NCBI RefSeq assembly: GCF_028596025.1
Contig: NZ_CP117167.1
Location: 4,464,001 to 4,528,000, forward strand
Direction: 5' to 3'
Origin: Mucilaginibacter jinjuensis
GTDB taxonomy: Bacteria; Bacteroidota; Bacteroidia; Sphingobacteriales; Sphingobacteriaceae
Length of the DNA stretch: 64,000 nucleotides
Part shown: in pieces, positions 24,063 through 32,294 of the stretch
How the letters are laid out: each line of letters begins with the position of its first letter
Position numbering within the stretch: position 1 is the stretch's first letter
The notes under the pieces: generated by a model
The model's database searches: none
The model's input: the letters and a program-made list of their open reading frames with translations, nothing else
Told to the model about the DNA's origin: nothing
Program-made: the position numbers and the translations under genes

Positions 24063-25370
24063 ATGAAGAACGCATTTGTTATACAGGGCGGCAAACCGCT
24101 TAAAGGAGAAATTATACCCCAGGGGGCTAAGAACGAAGCATTGCAGATCCTGTCTGCTGTGCTTTTAACCAGCGAGCCCATCACCATCAGCAACATTCCT
24201 GATATTGTTGATGTTAAAAAACTGATAGAATTATTGGGCGATATGGGTGTTACTGTAGAACAACTGTCTGCAGATACCTATAAGTTCGAAGCCAAAAATA
24301 TCAATACTGACTTTTTCCAGTCAGACGAGTTTAAATCAAAAGGCGGCAGCCTGCGTGGATCAATCATGATCGTTGGCCCGCTGCTGGCACGTTTTGGTAA
24401 AGCAGCCATCCCTAAACCGGGTGGCGATAAAATTGGCCGTCGCCGTTTGGATACCCACTTTCTGGGCTTCGAGAAGCTTGGCGCACGCTTTAATTATAAT
24501 GCCGAAAGCGGTTTCTACAACGTTGATGCCAGCGACCTTAAAGGTACTTACATCCTGTTAGACGAAGCATCTGTAACCGGTACTGCAAACGTAGTAATGG
24601 CAGCAGTTTTGGCTAAAGGTACTACCACTATTTACAACGCAGCCTGCGAGCCTTACCTGCAACAGCTTTGCAAAATGCTGAACCGCATGGGCGCTAAAAT
24701 TAGCGGCATTGGTTCAAACCTGTTAACTATTGAAGGTGTAACCGAACTGGGCGGTACCGAACACCGCATGCTGCCGGATATGATCGAGATTGGCTCGTTC
24801 ATCGGTTTGGCTGCAATGACTGGTTCTGAAATCACCATCAAAGACGTTCATTATAACGAACTGGGTATTATCCCGGATACCTTTAAACGCCTTGGTATTA
24901 AAATGGAGTTGCGTGGCGATGATTTGTTTATCCCGGCACAGGAACATTACGAGATCGAAAGCTTTATCGATGGCTCAATCATGACCATTGCTGATGCACC
25001 ATGGCCGGGCTTCACTCCCGACTTAATCAGCATTGTACTGGTAGTTGCTATCCAGGCTAAAGGTTCGGTACTAATTCACCAGAAAATGTTCGAGAGCCGT
25101 TTATTCTTCGTGGATAAGCTTTTGGATATGGGTGCCCAGTTGATCCTTTGCGATCCGCACCGTGCTACCGTTATTGGTTTAGATAACCAGGTTAAGCTTC
25201 GCGGTATTTCGATGACCTCACCGGATATCCGCGCAGGCGTTTCATTGCTGATCGCTGCATTATCGGCACAAGGCCAGTCAACCATTTATAATATTGAGCA
25301 AATTGAACGCGGCTATCAGCACATCGACACCCGTTTAAAAGCATTAGGTGCAGATATAACACGTATCTGA
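24063..25370 (+). CDS. murA: UDP-N-acetylglucosamine 1-carboxyvinyltransferase with Asp at the fosfomycin-target position
   Basis: A 435-residue EPSP-synthase-fold enzyme that transfers enolpyruvate from PEP to UDP-GlcNAc, the first committed step of peptidoglycan synthesis. Family motifs: GAKNEALQILSAVLL with the catalytic Lys, LRGSIMIVGPLLARFG, then PKPGGDKIGRRRLDTHF, and ITIKDV...ADAPWPGFTPDL with the catalytic Asp region. In the active-site loop the usual Cys (Cys115 in E. coli) is Asp 122 (codon gat at 24426). Cys-to-Asp enzymes are active and known to resist fosfomycin. The 144-bp gap before the gene contains no clear terminator, so it may be co-transcribed with DUF4290. Confidence 0.96.
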   Translation: MKNAFVIQGGKPLKGEIIPQGAKNEALQILSAVLLTSEPITISNIPDIVDVKKLIELLGDMGVTVEQLSADTYKFEAKNINTDFFQSDEFKSKGGSLRGSIMIVGPLLARFGKAAIPKPGGDKIGRRRLDTHFLGFEKLGARFNYNAESGFYNVDASDLKGTYILLDEASVTGTANVVMAAVLAKGTTTIYNAACEPYLQQLCKMLNRMGAKISGIGSNLLTIEGVTELGGTEHRMLPDMIEIGSFIGLAAMTGSEITIKDVHYNELGIIPDTFKRLGIKMELRGDDLFIPAQEHYEIESFIDGSIMTIADAPWPGFTPDLISIVLVVAIQAKGSVLIHQKMFESRLFFVDKLLDMGAQLILCDPHRATVIGLDNQVKLRGISMTSPDIRAGVSLLIAALSAQGQSTIYNIEQIERGYQHIDTRLKALGADITRI

Positions 25371-25392
25371 TCTTAATACTCTCTGATATAGC

Positions 25393-25430
25393 AAAGCCGC
25401 TTCATTTTTTAATGAAGCGGCTTTTTGTTT
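25393..25430 (+). terminator. Terminator of murA
   Basis: A 14-bp perfect stem (aaagccgcttcatt/aatgaagcggcttt) with a 4-base loop, followed by a T-rich tract. Confidence 0.9.
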
Positions 25431-25467
25431 GATATAAGATTGGAGCGTTATATCAATACTGTGAATG

Positions 25468-25827
25468 CTAATTAATTAATACCGAATTACTCCAGTAATT
25501 GGTTAATGGCTGTGTTGCACTATTAGTATAAACTGCCGTACCGGCATTGTTATATACGTTTAAGGTTATTTTTTGCTGATGATCTAAGGCAGTTACGTAC
25601 ACCTGTAATACATAACCGGTAGTATAACTAAAAGTAGCCTTTGGTGATGTGGTTACCACGTTAAACTCTTTATATTGATCGGGCATGCCATAGTCAACCT
25701 TGCAATTATCGCAGTTAACAACAATGTAGCCCTGGTTTTTGGTAGTACTTGTGGTAGGATCAATATCTTTCTTTTTGCAGCCGCTTAAAACGAGAAGTAT
25801 CGGAACGCATATTTTTAAAAATTTCAT
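25468..25827 (-). CDS. hypothetical lipoprotein
   Basis: A 119-residue lipoprotein with the lipobox LSGC (Cys 17) followed by KKKD. The mature part (VVNCDNCKVDYGMPDQYKEFNV...) is beta-rich by pattern and has a CDNC pair at about residues 38-41 that could bind metal or form a disulfide. It lies downstream of the HMA-MauE gene on the same strand but is separated from it by a terminator hairpin, so probably has its own promoter. Not recognised as a named family. Confidence 0.72.
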   Translation of the reverse strand: MKFLKICVPILLVLSGCKKKDIDPTTSTTKNQGYIVVNCDNCKVDYGMPDQYKEFNVVTTSPKATFSYTTGYVLQVYVTALDHQQKITLNVYNNAGTAVYTNSATQPLTNYWSNSVLIN

Positions 25828-25888
25828 ACACTTTTTGGAGTTAAATCAGAATAGTTGTACGAAAGCGTGCAATTATGAAGCCATCACC

Positions 25889-25934
25889 AAAAAAGCCGGA
25901 TGCAATGTAGCCTCAAACATCACAATCCGGCTTT
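25889..25934 (-). terminator. Terminator of the HMA-MauE gene
   Basis: A 10-bp stem (aaagccggat/atccggcttt) with a 23-base loop. The minus-strand RNA continues into a run of T from the A-tract at 25889-25894. Confidence 0.55.
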
Positions 25935-26009
25935 ATTCTTATTAGCTCTGTTACTTTATCAGATGCCAAAATAAACACGGGGAACATATTCCCCATATAT
26001 ACCCAATTT

Positions 26010-26738
26010 TTACAACATACTTACTAACATTATCCCACTCATAACAATCATCAATCCATCCTCAATAATGGTAACCGTGCTCATCGGCAGGTTAAACACA
26101 GAGCCTAAACATGCACAGCGGATAACTTTTTTATTAAGTACGCTTTGTAGCACACCAATTATGCTTACGGCCATCACCACAATGGTAACTATATTGGTAA
26201 CCACCGGGTTTAAGTTGAGGGCATAGCTCAAACCTAATGCCAGTTCAATTAAGGCATAGAGATATCCCCAGCTTTTAAACTTGCGGGCCACCACATCGTA
26301 CATGGCATAACTATCGGCAAAGCCATCCAGATCGAGCATTTTAAAGAAAGAGAAGATCAGGAAAAAACCTGCCATAAACACCCGCATAGCCAGCATCCAA
26401 TCAAAACCTAAAGCGGTTGAGCCGGCAATGAGTGCGATAGTTAGAATATATCCAAAGATTAATAAAATAGGCTTGTAGGTAGCTGCCCAGCTTTTAGGCT
26501 GATCTGCGTTTACAACAGGCATATCAACATGTGCATCGCTTAGCTGGTATTTAGGATAATCTTTCAGCGCGTTTTGCAGGGCTGTAGTCGCTACATGCTG
26601 ATCCATCGCAACATGTGCCTCTCCTGCTGTTAGATCGATGTCTACTTGTTTAACTCCGGGTACGCCAGAGAGCAGGGTTTTCACTTTATATTCGCAACCG
26701 GCGCAAGTCATGCCAGTTACCTGATAGGTATGTTCCAT
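26010..26738 (-). CDS. heavy-metal-associated domain fused to a MauE/DoxX-like membrane domain
   Basis: A 242-residue membrane protein. Residues 1-68 are a heavy-metal-associated (HMA) domain with the metal motif GMTCAGC (Cys 12, Cys 15). Residues 85-242 are a multi-helix module (helices at about 88-106, 112-132, 156-176, 181-200, 215-240) similar to MauE/DoxX redox-associated proteins, with a CACLG motif at the fourth-fifth helix junction. The pairing suggests capture or transfer of a soft metal or redox handling at the membrane (inference). It follows the HMA-AraC regulator gene by 81 bp on the same strand and has its own consensus -7 element. Confidence 0.85.
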   Translation of the reverse strand: MEHTYQVTGMTCAGCEYKVKTLLSGVPGVKQVDIDLTAGEAHVAMDQHVATTALQNALKDYPKYQLSDAHVDMPVVNADQPKSWAATYKPILLIFGYILTIALIAGSTALGFDWMLAMRVFMAGFFLIFSFFKMLDLDGFADSYAMYDVVARKFKSWGYLYALIELALGLSYALNLNPVVTNIVTIVVMAVSIIGVLQSVLNKKVIRCACLGSVFNLPMSTVTIIEDGLMIVMSGIMLVSML

Positions 26739-26759
26739 TGTTTAATTTTATTGATGCTA

Positions 26760-26767
26760 CAAATTTA
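26760..26767 (-). promoter_or_regulatory. Promoter -7 element of the HMA-MauE gene
   Basis: On the minus strand this reads TAAATTTG, a perfect -7 consensus, 21 bases upstream of the ATG at 26738. The gene can therefore be controlled separately from the regulator gene. Confidence 0.55.
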
Positions 26768-26789
26768 CAGCATGGGGCAGCCCGCAGCA

Positions 26790-26816
26790 TTATAAAATTT
26801 GAGGATAGCTTTATAA
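26790..26816. promoter_or_regulatory. Inverted repeat, possible regulator-binding site
   Basis: ttataaa (26790-26796) and tttataa (26810-26816) are inverted arms 13 bases apart, just upstream of the -7 element of the HMA-MauE promoter. Its place between the AraC-type gene and its likely target suggests an operator. The arms are short and AT-only, so chance is possible. Confidence 0.35.
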
Positions 26817-26819
26817 CAT

Positions 26820-27383
26820 TTACAGTTCTTCGATATTACGGCGTTTGTTTGATTTAATGGCTTTAAAATAGCCCGGCGTTAAGCCGGTAACCTTTTTAAA
26901 CTGGCTCGATAAATACGCTGTACTGCTGTAACCCATTTGGTAAGCAATTTCGGACAGGCTCAACTCATCATAAATCAGCAACTCTTTAATCCGCTCTATT
27001 TTTTGGTTGATGTAGAATTTTTCAATTGTACTACCCACAGTTTCAGAGAATAAGTTACTAAGGTAATTATACTCATAAGGCAACTTTTCTGTAAGATAGT
27101 CTGATAAGTTTACCTGTATGGGCTCTTTACTGTAGTGGACTAATTGAACAATGAGGTTCTTGATCCGCTCAACCAGGCGGCCTTTACGGTCATCTATCAG
27201 TTCGAAACCTAAATGGTGCAGTTCTTTATCAAGCGTGACTAATTGATCCGCATCAGCTTGTTCTGCTATCTCTACCTCTCCTAATTCTATATTGTTAACA
27301 TGGTAGCCTTCGGCTTTTAGTAGGTTCTCAACCGCCATTATACAGCGTTTACAAACCATGTTTTTTATATGCAGCGTGCTCAT
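26820..27383 (-). CDS. AraC-family regulator with N-terminal HMA-like metal domain
   Basis: A 187-residue protein. Residues 1-65 have the HMA fold pattern with the motif NMVCKRC (Cys 11, Cys 14), and residues 95-180 are an AraC-type DNA-binding domain with two helix-turn-helix units (LSLSEIAYQMGYSSTAYLSSQFKKVTG is the second). The usual AraC sugar-binding domain is missing. A metal-sensing activator is a natural reading (inference). It is followed immediately by the HMA-MauE gene, whose promoter is the likely target. Its own promoter may include TACCTTTA near 27400. Confidence 0.88.
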   Translation of the reverse strand: MSTLHIKNMVCKRCIMAVENLLKAEGYHVNNIELGEVEIAEQADADQLVTLDKELHHLGFELIDDRKGRLVERIKNLIVQLVHYSKEPIQVNLSDYLTEKLPYEYNYLSNLFSETVGSTIEKFYINQKIERIKELLIYDELSLSEIAYQMGYSSTAYLSSQFKKVTGLTPGYFKAIKSNKRRNIEEL

Positions 27384-27458
27384 AAGTTATAAACGTAAAG
27401 GTACAATTATCTAAATACGGATTTCTTAATTAACTTTAGCTCGAACCAATAAAGCCAG

Positions 27459-29012
27459 ATGCCATACAGAAACCTCAAGCCAACGTACGGAAACTTCATT
27501 TTAATTTTTGTAGGGATCAAGATCCTCTTCAATCTGCTTGCCATCTCGCACTTTGGTTTTCACCGGGATGAGTTGCTGCATCTGGCCTTAGGCGATCATC
27601 TGGACTGGGGGTATAAAGAAGTCCCGCCGTTCATTGCTTTCCTGGCAGGTATTGTAAATCATGTATTCGGCAGTTCGTTAGTGGCAGCACGTGTTTTCCC
27701 TACGCTGTTTGCAGCCATGATGGTTTGGTTTACCGGCAAACTGGTAGTAGAATTTGGCGGCCGACGCTTAGCTATTACAATTGCCTGCTTAACATTGATA
27801 TTTTCCCCCGCTTTTGCAGCAAGTGATTACCTTTTTCAACCCGTAATATTCGATCAGTTTTGGTGGCTGGTAACGGTTTGCCTGCTGGTTAAATACCTGC
27901 ATACCCGCAATGTTAACTATATGTACCTGCTTGGTGTAGCTGTTGGTTTGGGTATCCTCACCAAATACACCATGGTATTTTTTGTGGTGGCTTTGGTTAT
28001 CGGTTTGCTCATCAGCAAACAGCGTAAAGTACTTTGGAGTAAGCCTTTTTTAATTAGTGCGTTGATAGCGTTTATCATCGTGCTGCCTAACTTTATCTGG
28101 CAGTTAACACACCACATGCCGGTATTTACCCACATGTCTACCCTGCAAAAATATCAGCTTGATAAAAATGACCCGTTCGATTTTATTAAGCAACAGTTCC
28201 TGGTGCATGGCGTAGGTTTATTTGTGTGGGCAATTGGTTTGCTTTGTCTGTTTGGTTCTTATAAGCTGCGTAAATACATGTTTTTAGGTATAGCTTATTT
28301 AGTTGTGTTCGCCTTCTTATTAAAAATGAATGGCAAAGCCTATTACCTGTTCCCTGCATACCCCATGCTGTTTGCTGCCGGTGCTTATATGATAGAGCGT
28401 TGGGTAAAAACAAGCTGGAGAATTTTGCGAGGGGCAATTATTGTGTTTCTTACCTTGCCTAACTTGATCTTTTTCCCCATTGTATTGCCATTTTTAACAT
28501 TGAATGAAACTTTAGCTTACACTAAATGGGCTATGGAGAAAATGCCTGCCCTAAACTTCATTGTAACCTGGGAAGATAAAAAACAACATCCGCTTACCCA
28601 GGATTATGCTGACATGTTAAGCTGGGAAGAAATGGTAGCCAAAACAGCCAAAATATACTTCAGTCTAACGCCCGAAGAGCAGGCGCATACCATCATTTTT
28701 GCTGATAATTATGGCGAAGGCGGTGCTTTCCAGCACTTCGGCCCAAAATATCATTTGCCAAGTATAATATGCCTTAACAGTAGTTTCGCACTGTGGGCTC
28801 CTGCCACTATGGCTCCAAAAAATATTATTTACGTGAGTGATGATAAAGATGTAAGTGACCTGAAACCTGTATCAGCCAGTATTGAATTAAAAGATGAAAT
28901 AACCGATCCCTTAGCACGCGAATATGGCACCGGCATTTTCCTGCTTAAAGGCATGAAACCAGCGATTACTAAAATTTATGAGCAAAGTTTGAAACAAAAG
29001 CTATCAGAATGA
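27459..29012 (+). CDS. GT39/PMT-like membrane glycosyltransferase (GT-C fold)
   Basis: A 517-residue membrane protein of the ArnT/PMT superfamily, which transfers a sugar from a polyprenyl-phosphate donor. The first periplasmic loop holds the acidic catalytic pair in FHRDELLHLALGDHLDWGYKEVPP (residues 34-57), the hallmark of the family. About ten hydrophobic helices fill residues 10-370, then a soluble C-terminal domain (about 375-517) follows. The acceptor is unknown; lipid A, protein or glycan are all possible. It is divergent from the HMA-AraC gene, with 75 bp between them. Confidence 0.9.
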   Translation: MPYRNLKPTYGNFILIFVGIKILFNLLAISHFGFHRDELLHLALGDHLDWGYKEVPPFIAFLAGIVNHVFGSSLVAARVFPTLFAAMMVWFTGKLVVEFGGRRLAITIACLTLIFSPAFAASDYLFQPVIFDQFWWLVTVCLLVKYLHTRNVNYMYLLGVAVGLGILTKYTMVFFVVALVIGLLISKQRKVLWSKPFLISALIAFIIVLPNFIWQLTHHMPVFTHMSTLQKYQLDKNDPFDFIKQQFLVHGVGLFVWAIGLLCLFGSYKLRKYMFLGIAYLVVFAFLLKMNGKAYYLFPAYPMLFAAGAYMIERWVKTSWRILRGAIIVFLTLPNLIFFPIVLPFLTLNETLAYTKWAMEKMPALNFIVTWEDKKQHPLTQDYADMLSWEEMVAKTAKIYFSLTPEEQAHTIIFADNYGEGGAFQHFGPKYHLPSIICLNSSFALWAPATMAPKNIIYVSDDKDVSDLKPVSASIELKDEITDPLAREYGTGIFLLKGMKPAITKIYEQSLKQKLSE

Positions 29013-29100
29013 ATTTGATAATTAGCTAATTCGGCAATTTGTTGATTTGTCAATGCTTAGCTAAACAAATAATTCTGCAAATTCATTAATTCTATAAATT
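29013..29100. repeat. Degenerate 'aattcggcaatttg' word-repeat region
   Basis: Short overlapping words (attagctaattcggcaatttg, ttgatttgtcaa, ttctgcaaattc) recur here, at 29488-29520 and at 48792-48890. They make imperfect hairpins and are non-coding. Confidence 0.5.
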
Positions 29101-29113
29101 CTGGTTCAAAACA

Positions 29114-29485
29114 ATGCGCGGACTAAAAACTATTATATTCTTAATCATCTCCAATACCTTCATGACCTTTGCCTGGTACGGGCACTTAAAATTCAAGGAA
29201 TATTCGTGGGGCAAAAACTTAGGCCTCGTTTCAGTAATTCTCATTAGCTGGGGATTAGCTTTTTTCGAATACATGTTCCAGGTACCGGCCAATAAAGCAG
29301 GTTTTAAAGGTGATGGCGGACCGTATAGCCTTGTACAGCTTAAAACTATACAGGAAGCCATTACACTAACCGTTTTCATGATTTTCACCACTGTATTCTT
29401 CAAAACAGAGCGCCTGGGCTGGAACCATTTGGTTGGTTTTGGGCTGATTGTTTTGGCGGTGTTTGTGATATTTAAGAAATGGTAG
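29114..29485 (+). CDS. DMT-family protein (DUF486)
   Basis: A 123-residue membrane protein with four helices at about 4-20, 36-55, 75-98 and 103-120. It matches DUF486, a family related to the drug/metabolite transporter superfamily. Conserved segments are FAWYGHLKFKE, FFEYMFQVPANKAGF and LKTIQEAITLTVF. The length is that of the family. Small DMT proteins of this size act as dimers in other lineages, but the substrate is unknown here. It is monocistronic between two word-repeat regions. A large minus-strand frame over the same bases is a shadow. Confidence 0.9.
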   Translation: MRGLKTIIFLIISNTFMTFAWYGHLKFKEYSWGKNLGLVSVILISWGLAFFEYMFQVPANKAGFKGDGGPYSLVQLKTIQEAITLTVFMIFTTVFFKTERLGWNHLVGFGLIVLAVFVIFKKW

Positions 29486-29537
29486 GGCTTCAATTTGGCA
29501 ATTCGGCAATTTGTTGATTTGTCAATGGCCTTTTATT

Positions 29538-29660
29538 TTGACATTGCGAGGAATGTAACGACAGCCTGTCCCGATGGTAATCGGGATGGCAATCTCGTAG
29601 CCATACAGATCGAATAAGCATTAGCTACGAGATTGCCACGCTATCGCTCGCAATGACAAA
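29538..29660. repeat. Complete palindromic 'tgacattgcgag...ctcgcaatgaca' element
   Basis: The outer arms tgacattgcgag and ctcgcaatgaca pair, and inner arms ggcaatctcgtag and ctacgagattgcc pair, with 'ctgtcccgatggtaatcgggatgg' forming a side hairpin. The element is about 123 bp, non-coding, and similar to 55731-55841. Confidence 0.8.
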
Positions 29661-29671
29661 AATGGGTAAAC

Positions 29672-29705
29672 AAAAAAAGGTGTTACACTTTCGCTTAACA
29701 CCTTT
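29672..29705 (-). terminator. Terminator of the CBS gene
   Basis: A 10-bp stem (aaaggtgtta/taacaccttt, loop of 10) with a T-run on the minus strand from the A-tract at 29672-29678. Confidence 0.8.
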
Positions 29706-29748
29706 CTTGTCCTTTATCCTTAATCCAAAAGTCTTTCAGTCCAACAAC

Positions 29749-31110
29749 CTATCCCGCCATTGCGTTGATAATATCATACTGGGTAATAATCTCAATTTTA
29801 CCGTGATCATCTTCTACCAATACTGCAATGTTTTCGCGGTTAATCATGGATGAAATTTTATCTATCGAGGTATTCAAATCAACAAACGGGAATGGCGTTG
29901 TGGTAATGGTTTTTACCGGGGCCGATTTTAGTGCGCCGTTTTCTAACAGGGCATCTAAAATATCACTCTCCGTAATTTTACCAATCACCATACCTTGTTG
30001 TGTTACCGGGATTTGTGAGATATTAAGCGTTTTAATGGTGTTTATAGCCTCCAGAACGGTTTTCTCTGAGTCGATGGTAACAATCTCTGACGTTTCTTTT
30101 TTCTTGATAATATCGCGTGCTGTTAGCTTTTCGTCTTTCAGGAAACCACGTTCGCGCAACCAGTCTTCGTTGTACATTTTGCCCAAATAGCGGGTACCGT
30201 GATCCGGGAAAATAATAACCACCACATCGCCTTCTTTAAACATATCCTTCATTTGTAGCACACCTGCAACTGCCGAACCTGTAGAGTTACCTACAAAGAT
30301 ACCTTCGCGCAGGGCAACCTCACGGGTCATCAAGGCAGCATCTTTATCGGTTACTTTCTCGAAGTGATCTATAAGGCTGAAATCAACGTTTTGCGGAAGA
30401 AAATCTTCGCCAATACCTTCAGTGATATATGGGTAGATCTCGTCCTTATCAAAAATACCGGTCTCTTTATATTTCTTAAATACCGAACCATAAGTATCGA
30501 TACCCAGAACCTTAATGTTAGGGTTCTTTTCTTTTAAATACTTAGCTGTACCAGAAATGGTACCCCCTGTACCCACACCTGCTACCAGGTGAGTAATTTT
30601 ACCTTCTGTCTGTTCCCAAATCTCCGGACCGGTTTGCTCGTAATGCGCAGCCGAATTCGACAGGTTATCGTACTGGTTTGGTTTCCAAGAATTAGGCACC
30701 TCACGCTCCAAACGTGATGATACAGAATAATAAGAACGTGCATCCTCGGGATCAACGTTGGTTGGGCATACAATAACCTCGGCACCAAAAGCGCGTAAAG
30801 CGTCAAATTTTTCTTTCGATTGCTTATCTGTGCTGGTAAAAATACACTTGTAGCCTTTAATTACAGCTGCAATAGCCAAACCCATACCGGTGTTGCCAGA
30901 TGTACCCTCGATGATGGTGCCCCCGGGTTTCAAACGGCCGTCGCGCTCGGCATCTTCTATCATTTTAAGGGCCATACGGTCCTTAATAGAATTGCCGGGG
31001 TTGGTTGTTTCGATCTTAGCCAAAACAGTAGCCGGTATATCCTTTGTAATTTTGTTAAGCTTAACCATCGGCGTATTGCCAATGGTTTCGAGTATATTAT
31101 TGTACCACAT
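29749..31110 (-). CDS. PLP-dependent cystathionine beta-synthase-like enzyme with two CBS domains
   Basis: A 453-residue fold-type II PLP enzyme. The Schiff-base lysine lies in NPGNSIKDRM (Lys 43), the phosphate-binding loop is EGTSGNTGMG, and VGTGGTISG completes the site. Residues 330-450 are a pair of CBS domains (VTIDSEKTVLEAINTIKTLNISQIPV; VVMVF-type second unit ending IITQYDIINAMAG), which in cystathionine beta-synthase sense adenosyl ligands. The reaction is likely serine plus homocysteine to cystathionine, though cysteine synthase activity cannot be ruled out. The ATG at 31110 (MWYNNILETIGNTPM) is preferred over a longer upstream form, because it gives the exact family N terminus. Confidence 0.92.
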   Translation of the reverse strand: MWYNNILETIGNTPMVKLNKITKDIPATVLAKIETTNPGNSIKDRMALKMIEDAERDGRLKPGGTIIEGTSGNTGMGLAIAAVIKGYKCIFTSTDKQSKEKFDALRAFGAEVIVCPTNVDPEDARSYYSVSSRLEREVPNSWKPNQYDNLSNSAAHYEQTGPEIWEQTEGKITHLVAGVGTGGTISGTAKYLKEKNPNIKVLGIDTYGSVFKKYKETGIFDKDEIYPYITEGIGEDFLPQNVDFSLIDHFEKVTDKDAALMTREVALREGIFVGNSTGSAVAGVLQMKDMFKEGDVVVIIFPDHGTRYLGKMYNEDWLRERGFLKDEKLTARDIIKKKETSEIVTIDSEKTVLEAINTIKTLNISQIPVTQQGMVIGKITESDILDALLENGALKSAPVKTITTTPFPFVDLNTSIDKISSMINRENIAVLVEDDHGKIEIITQYDIINAMAG

Positions 31111-31192
31111 AATTAGTGCAAAGGTGCAAATAGGCATTGAATAATCAATACCTATTTACCTAAAAGTATATTAAAATGATAGACTTAGTATC

Positions 31193-32053
31193 TTAGAATT
31201 TTAAGTGCTTCACAGTAAGCCCGTTGTTGATCAACTGTTTCAATGATTCGATACCGATCTTCAAATGTGTTTCCACATAACTCTCGGTTACTTTCGAGTC
31301 ACTTTCTGCAGTCTTCACCCCTTCCGGGATCATCGGCTGATCTGATACCAGTAGCAACGCCCCAGTCGGGATCTTATTAGCGAAACCTGTAGTAAATATA
31401 GTTGCTGTTTCCATATCTACAGCCATGGCACGCAGGGTTTTCAGATATTTCTTAAATTCTTTATCATGTTCCCAAACGCGGCGGTTGGTGGTATAGCAGG
31501 TACCTGTCCAGTAATCCTTACCAAAATCGCGCATGGTGGTTGATATTGCTTTTTGCAATGCGAAAGCTGGTAGCGCAGGCACTTCTGCCGGCAGGTAATC
31601 GTTTGATGTACCTTCGCCCCTGATGGCCGCGATTGGCAGGATCAGGTCGCCTACGTTATTCTTCTTTTTCAAACCACCGCATTTACCTAAAAATATAACT
31701 GCTTTGGGTTTAATGGCGGTTAGCAGATCCATTACAGTTGCTGCTACCGAGCTTCCCATACCAAAGTTGATGATAGTGATGCCGTTAGCCGTAACGCTTT
31801 GCATGGGTTTATCCAGGCCCATAATTGGTGCATCGTTATTCCAGGTAGAGAATAACTGCAGGTACTTTGAAAAATTAGTCAGGATAATGTACTGTCCAAA
31901 ATCACTCAGCGGGCGGCCGGTATAACGTGGCAACCAATTGGCTACAATTGATTCTTTTGTTTTTAAGCCTGCTTTAACTGGTGATTGAACTTCTTTAACC
32001 TGGTTGGTTTGTTCTTCAATTGGATTCTTTTTTGCTTCGATTTCTTCGTTCAT
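31193..32053 (-). CDS. amn: AMP nucleosidase
   Basis: A 286-residue nucleoside-phosphorylase-fold enzyme that splits AMP into adenine and ribose 5-phosphate. Recognisable segments: GMGSSVAATVMDLLTAIKP (substrate site), FLGKCGGLKKKNNVGDLILP, AIRGEGTSNDYLPAEVP and VDMETATIF with the conserved Met-Glu. It is the short form found in Bacteroidota, without the N-terminal regulatory domain of the E. coli enzyme. The ATG at 32053 is chosen because the longer ORF adds only a repetitive stretch (MVRGNVKRGN) made of 'gaggcaat' words. Its N-terminal 45 residues are charged and likely disordered. Confidence 0.9.
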   Translation of the reverse strand: MNEEIEAKKNPIEEQTNQVKEVQSPVKAGLKTKESIVANWLPRYTGRPLSDFGQYIILTNFSKYLQLFSTWNNDAPIMGLDKPMQSVTANGITIINFGMGSSVAATVMDLLTAIKPKAVIFLGKCGGLKKKNNVGDLILPIAAIRGEGTSNDYLPAEVPALPAFALQKAISTTMRDFGKDYWTGTCYTTNRRVWEHDKEFKKYLKTLRAMAVDMETATIFTTGFANKIPTGALLLVSDQPMIPEGVKTAESDSKVTESYVETHLKIGIESLKQLINNGLTVKHLKF

Positions 32054-32222
32054 ATTGCCTCTTTTAACATTGCCTCTCACCATGAGAGGTCTTTTTAACC
32101 TACAATGCCCTCTCTTGGGGAGAAGGCCAATTTATCAATAAAGATAAGTTTATTTTGAGTGCCTGTAAGGGCTTGTTTGAAAAGTTAATTTGCGGGAAAC
32201 ACTAACTTTTTATACAACAAAC

Positions 32223-32247
32223 CCCGGTGCTTTTGACACCAGGGCTG
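32223..32247 (-). terminator. Possible terminator of clpX
   Basis: An imperfect hairpin (cccggtg/caccaggg arms with one mismatch) lies 48 bp after the clpX stop and is followed on the minus strand by gtttgttg. Confidence 0.4.
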
Positions 32248-32294
32248 CTTGTAATGTTTACAAATATACTAAATATATTCGGTATTTTATCAAC

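Noticed and set aside
29092..29493. 133-residue minus-strand ORF over the DUF486 gene
   Set aside because: The plus-strand ORF matches DUF486 with its four membrane helices; the antisense product shows no domain.
31111..31137. Longer N terminus for the CBS-domain enzyme
   Set aside because: The extra nine residues (MPICTFALI) do not fit the family; the ATG at 31110 gives the standard start.
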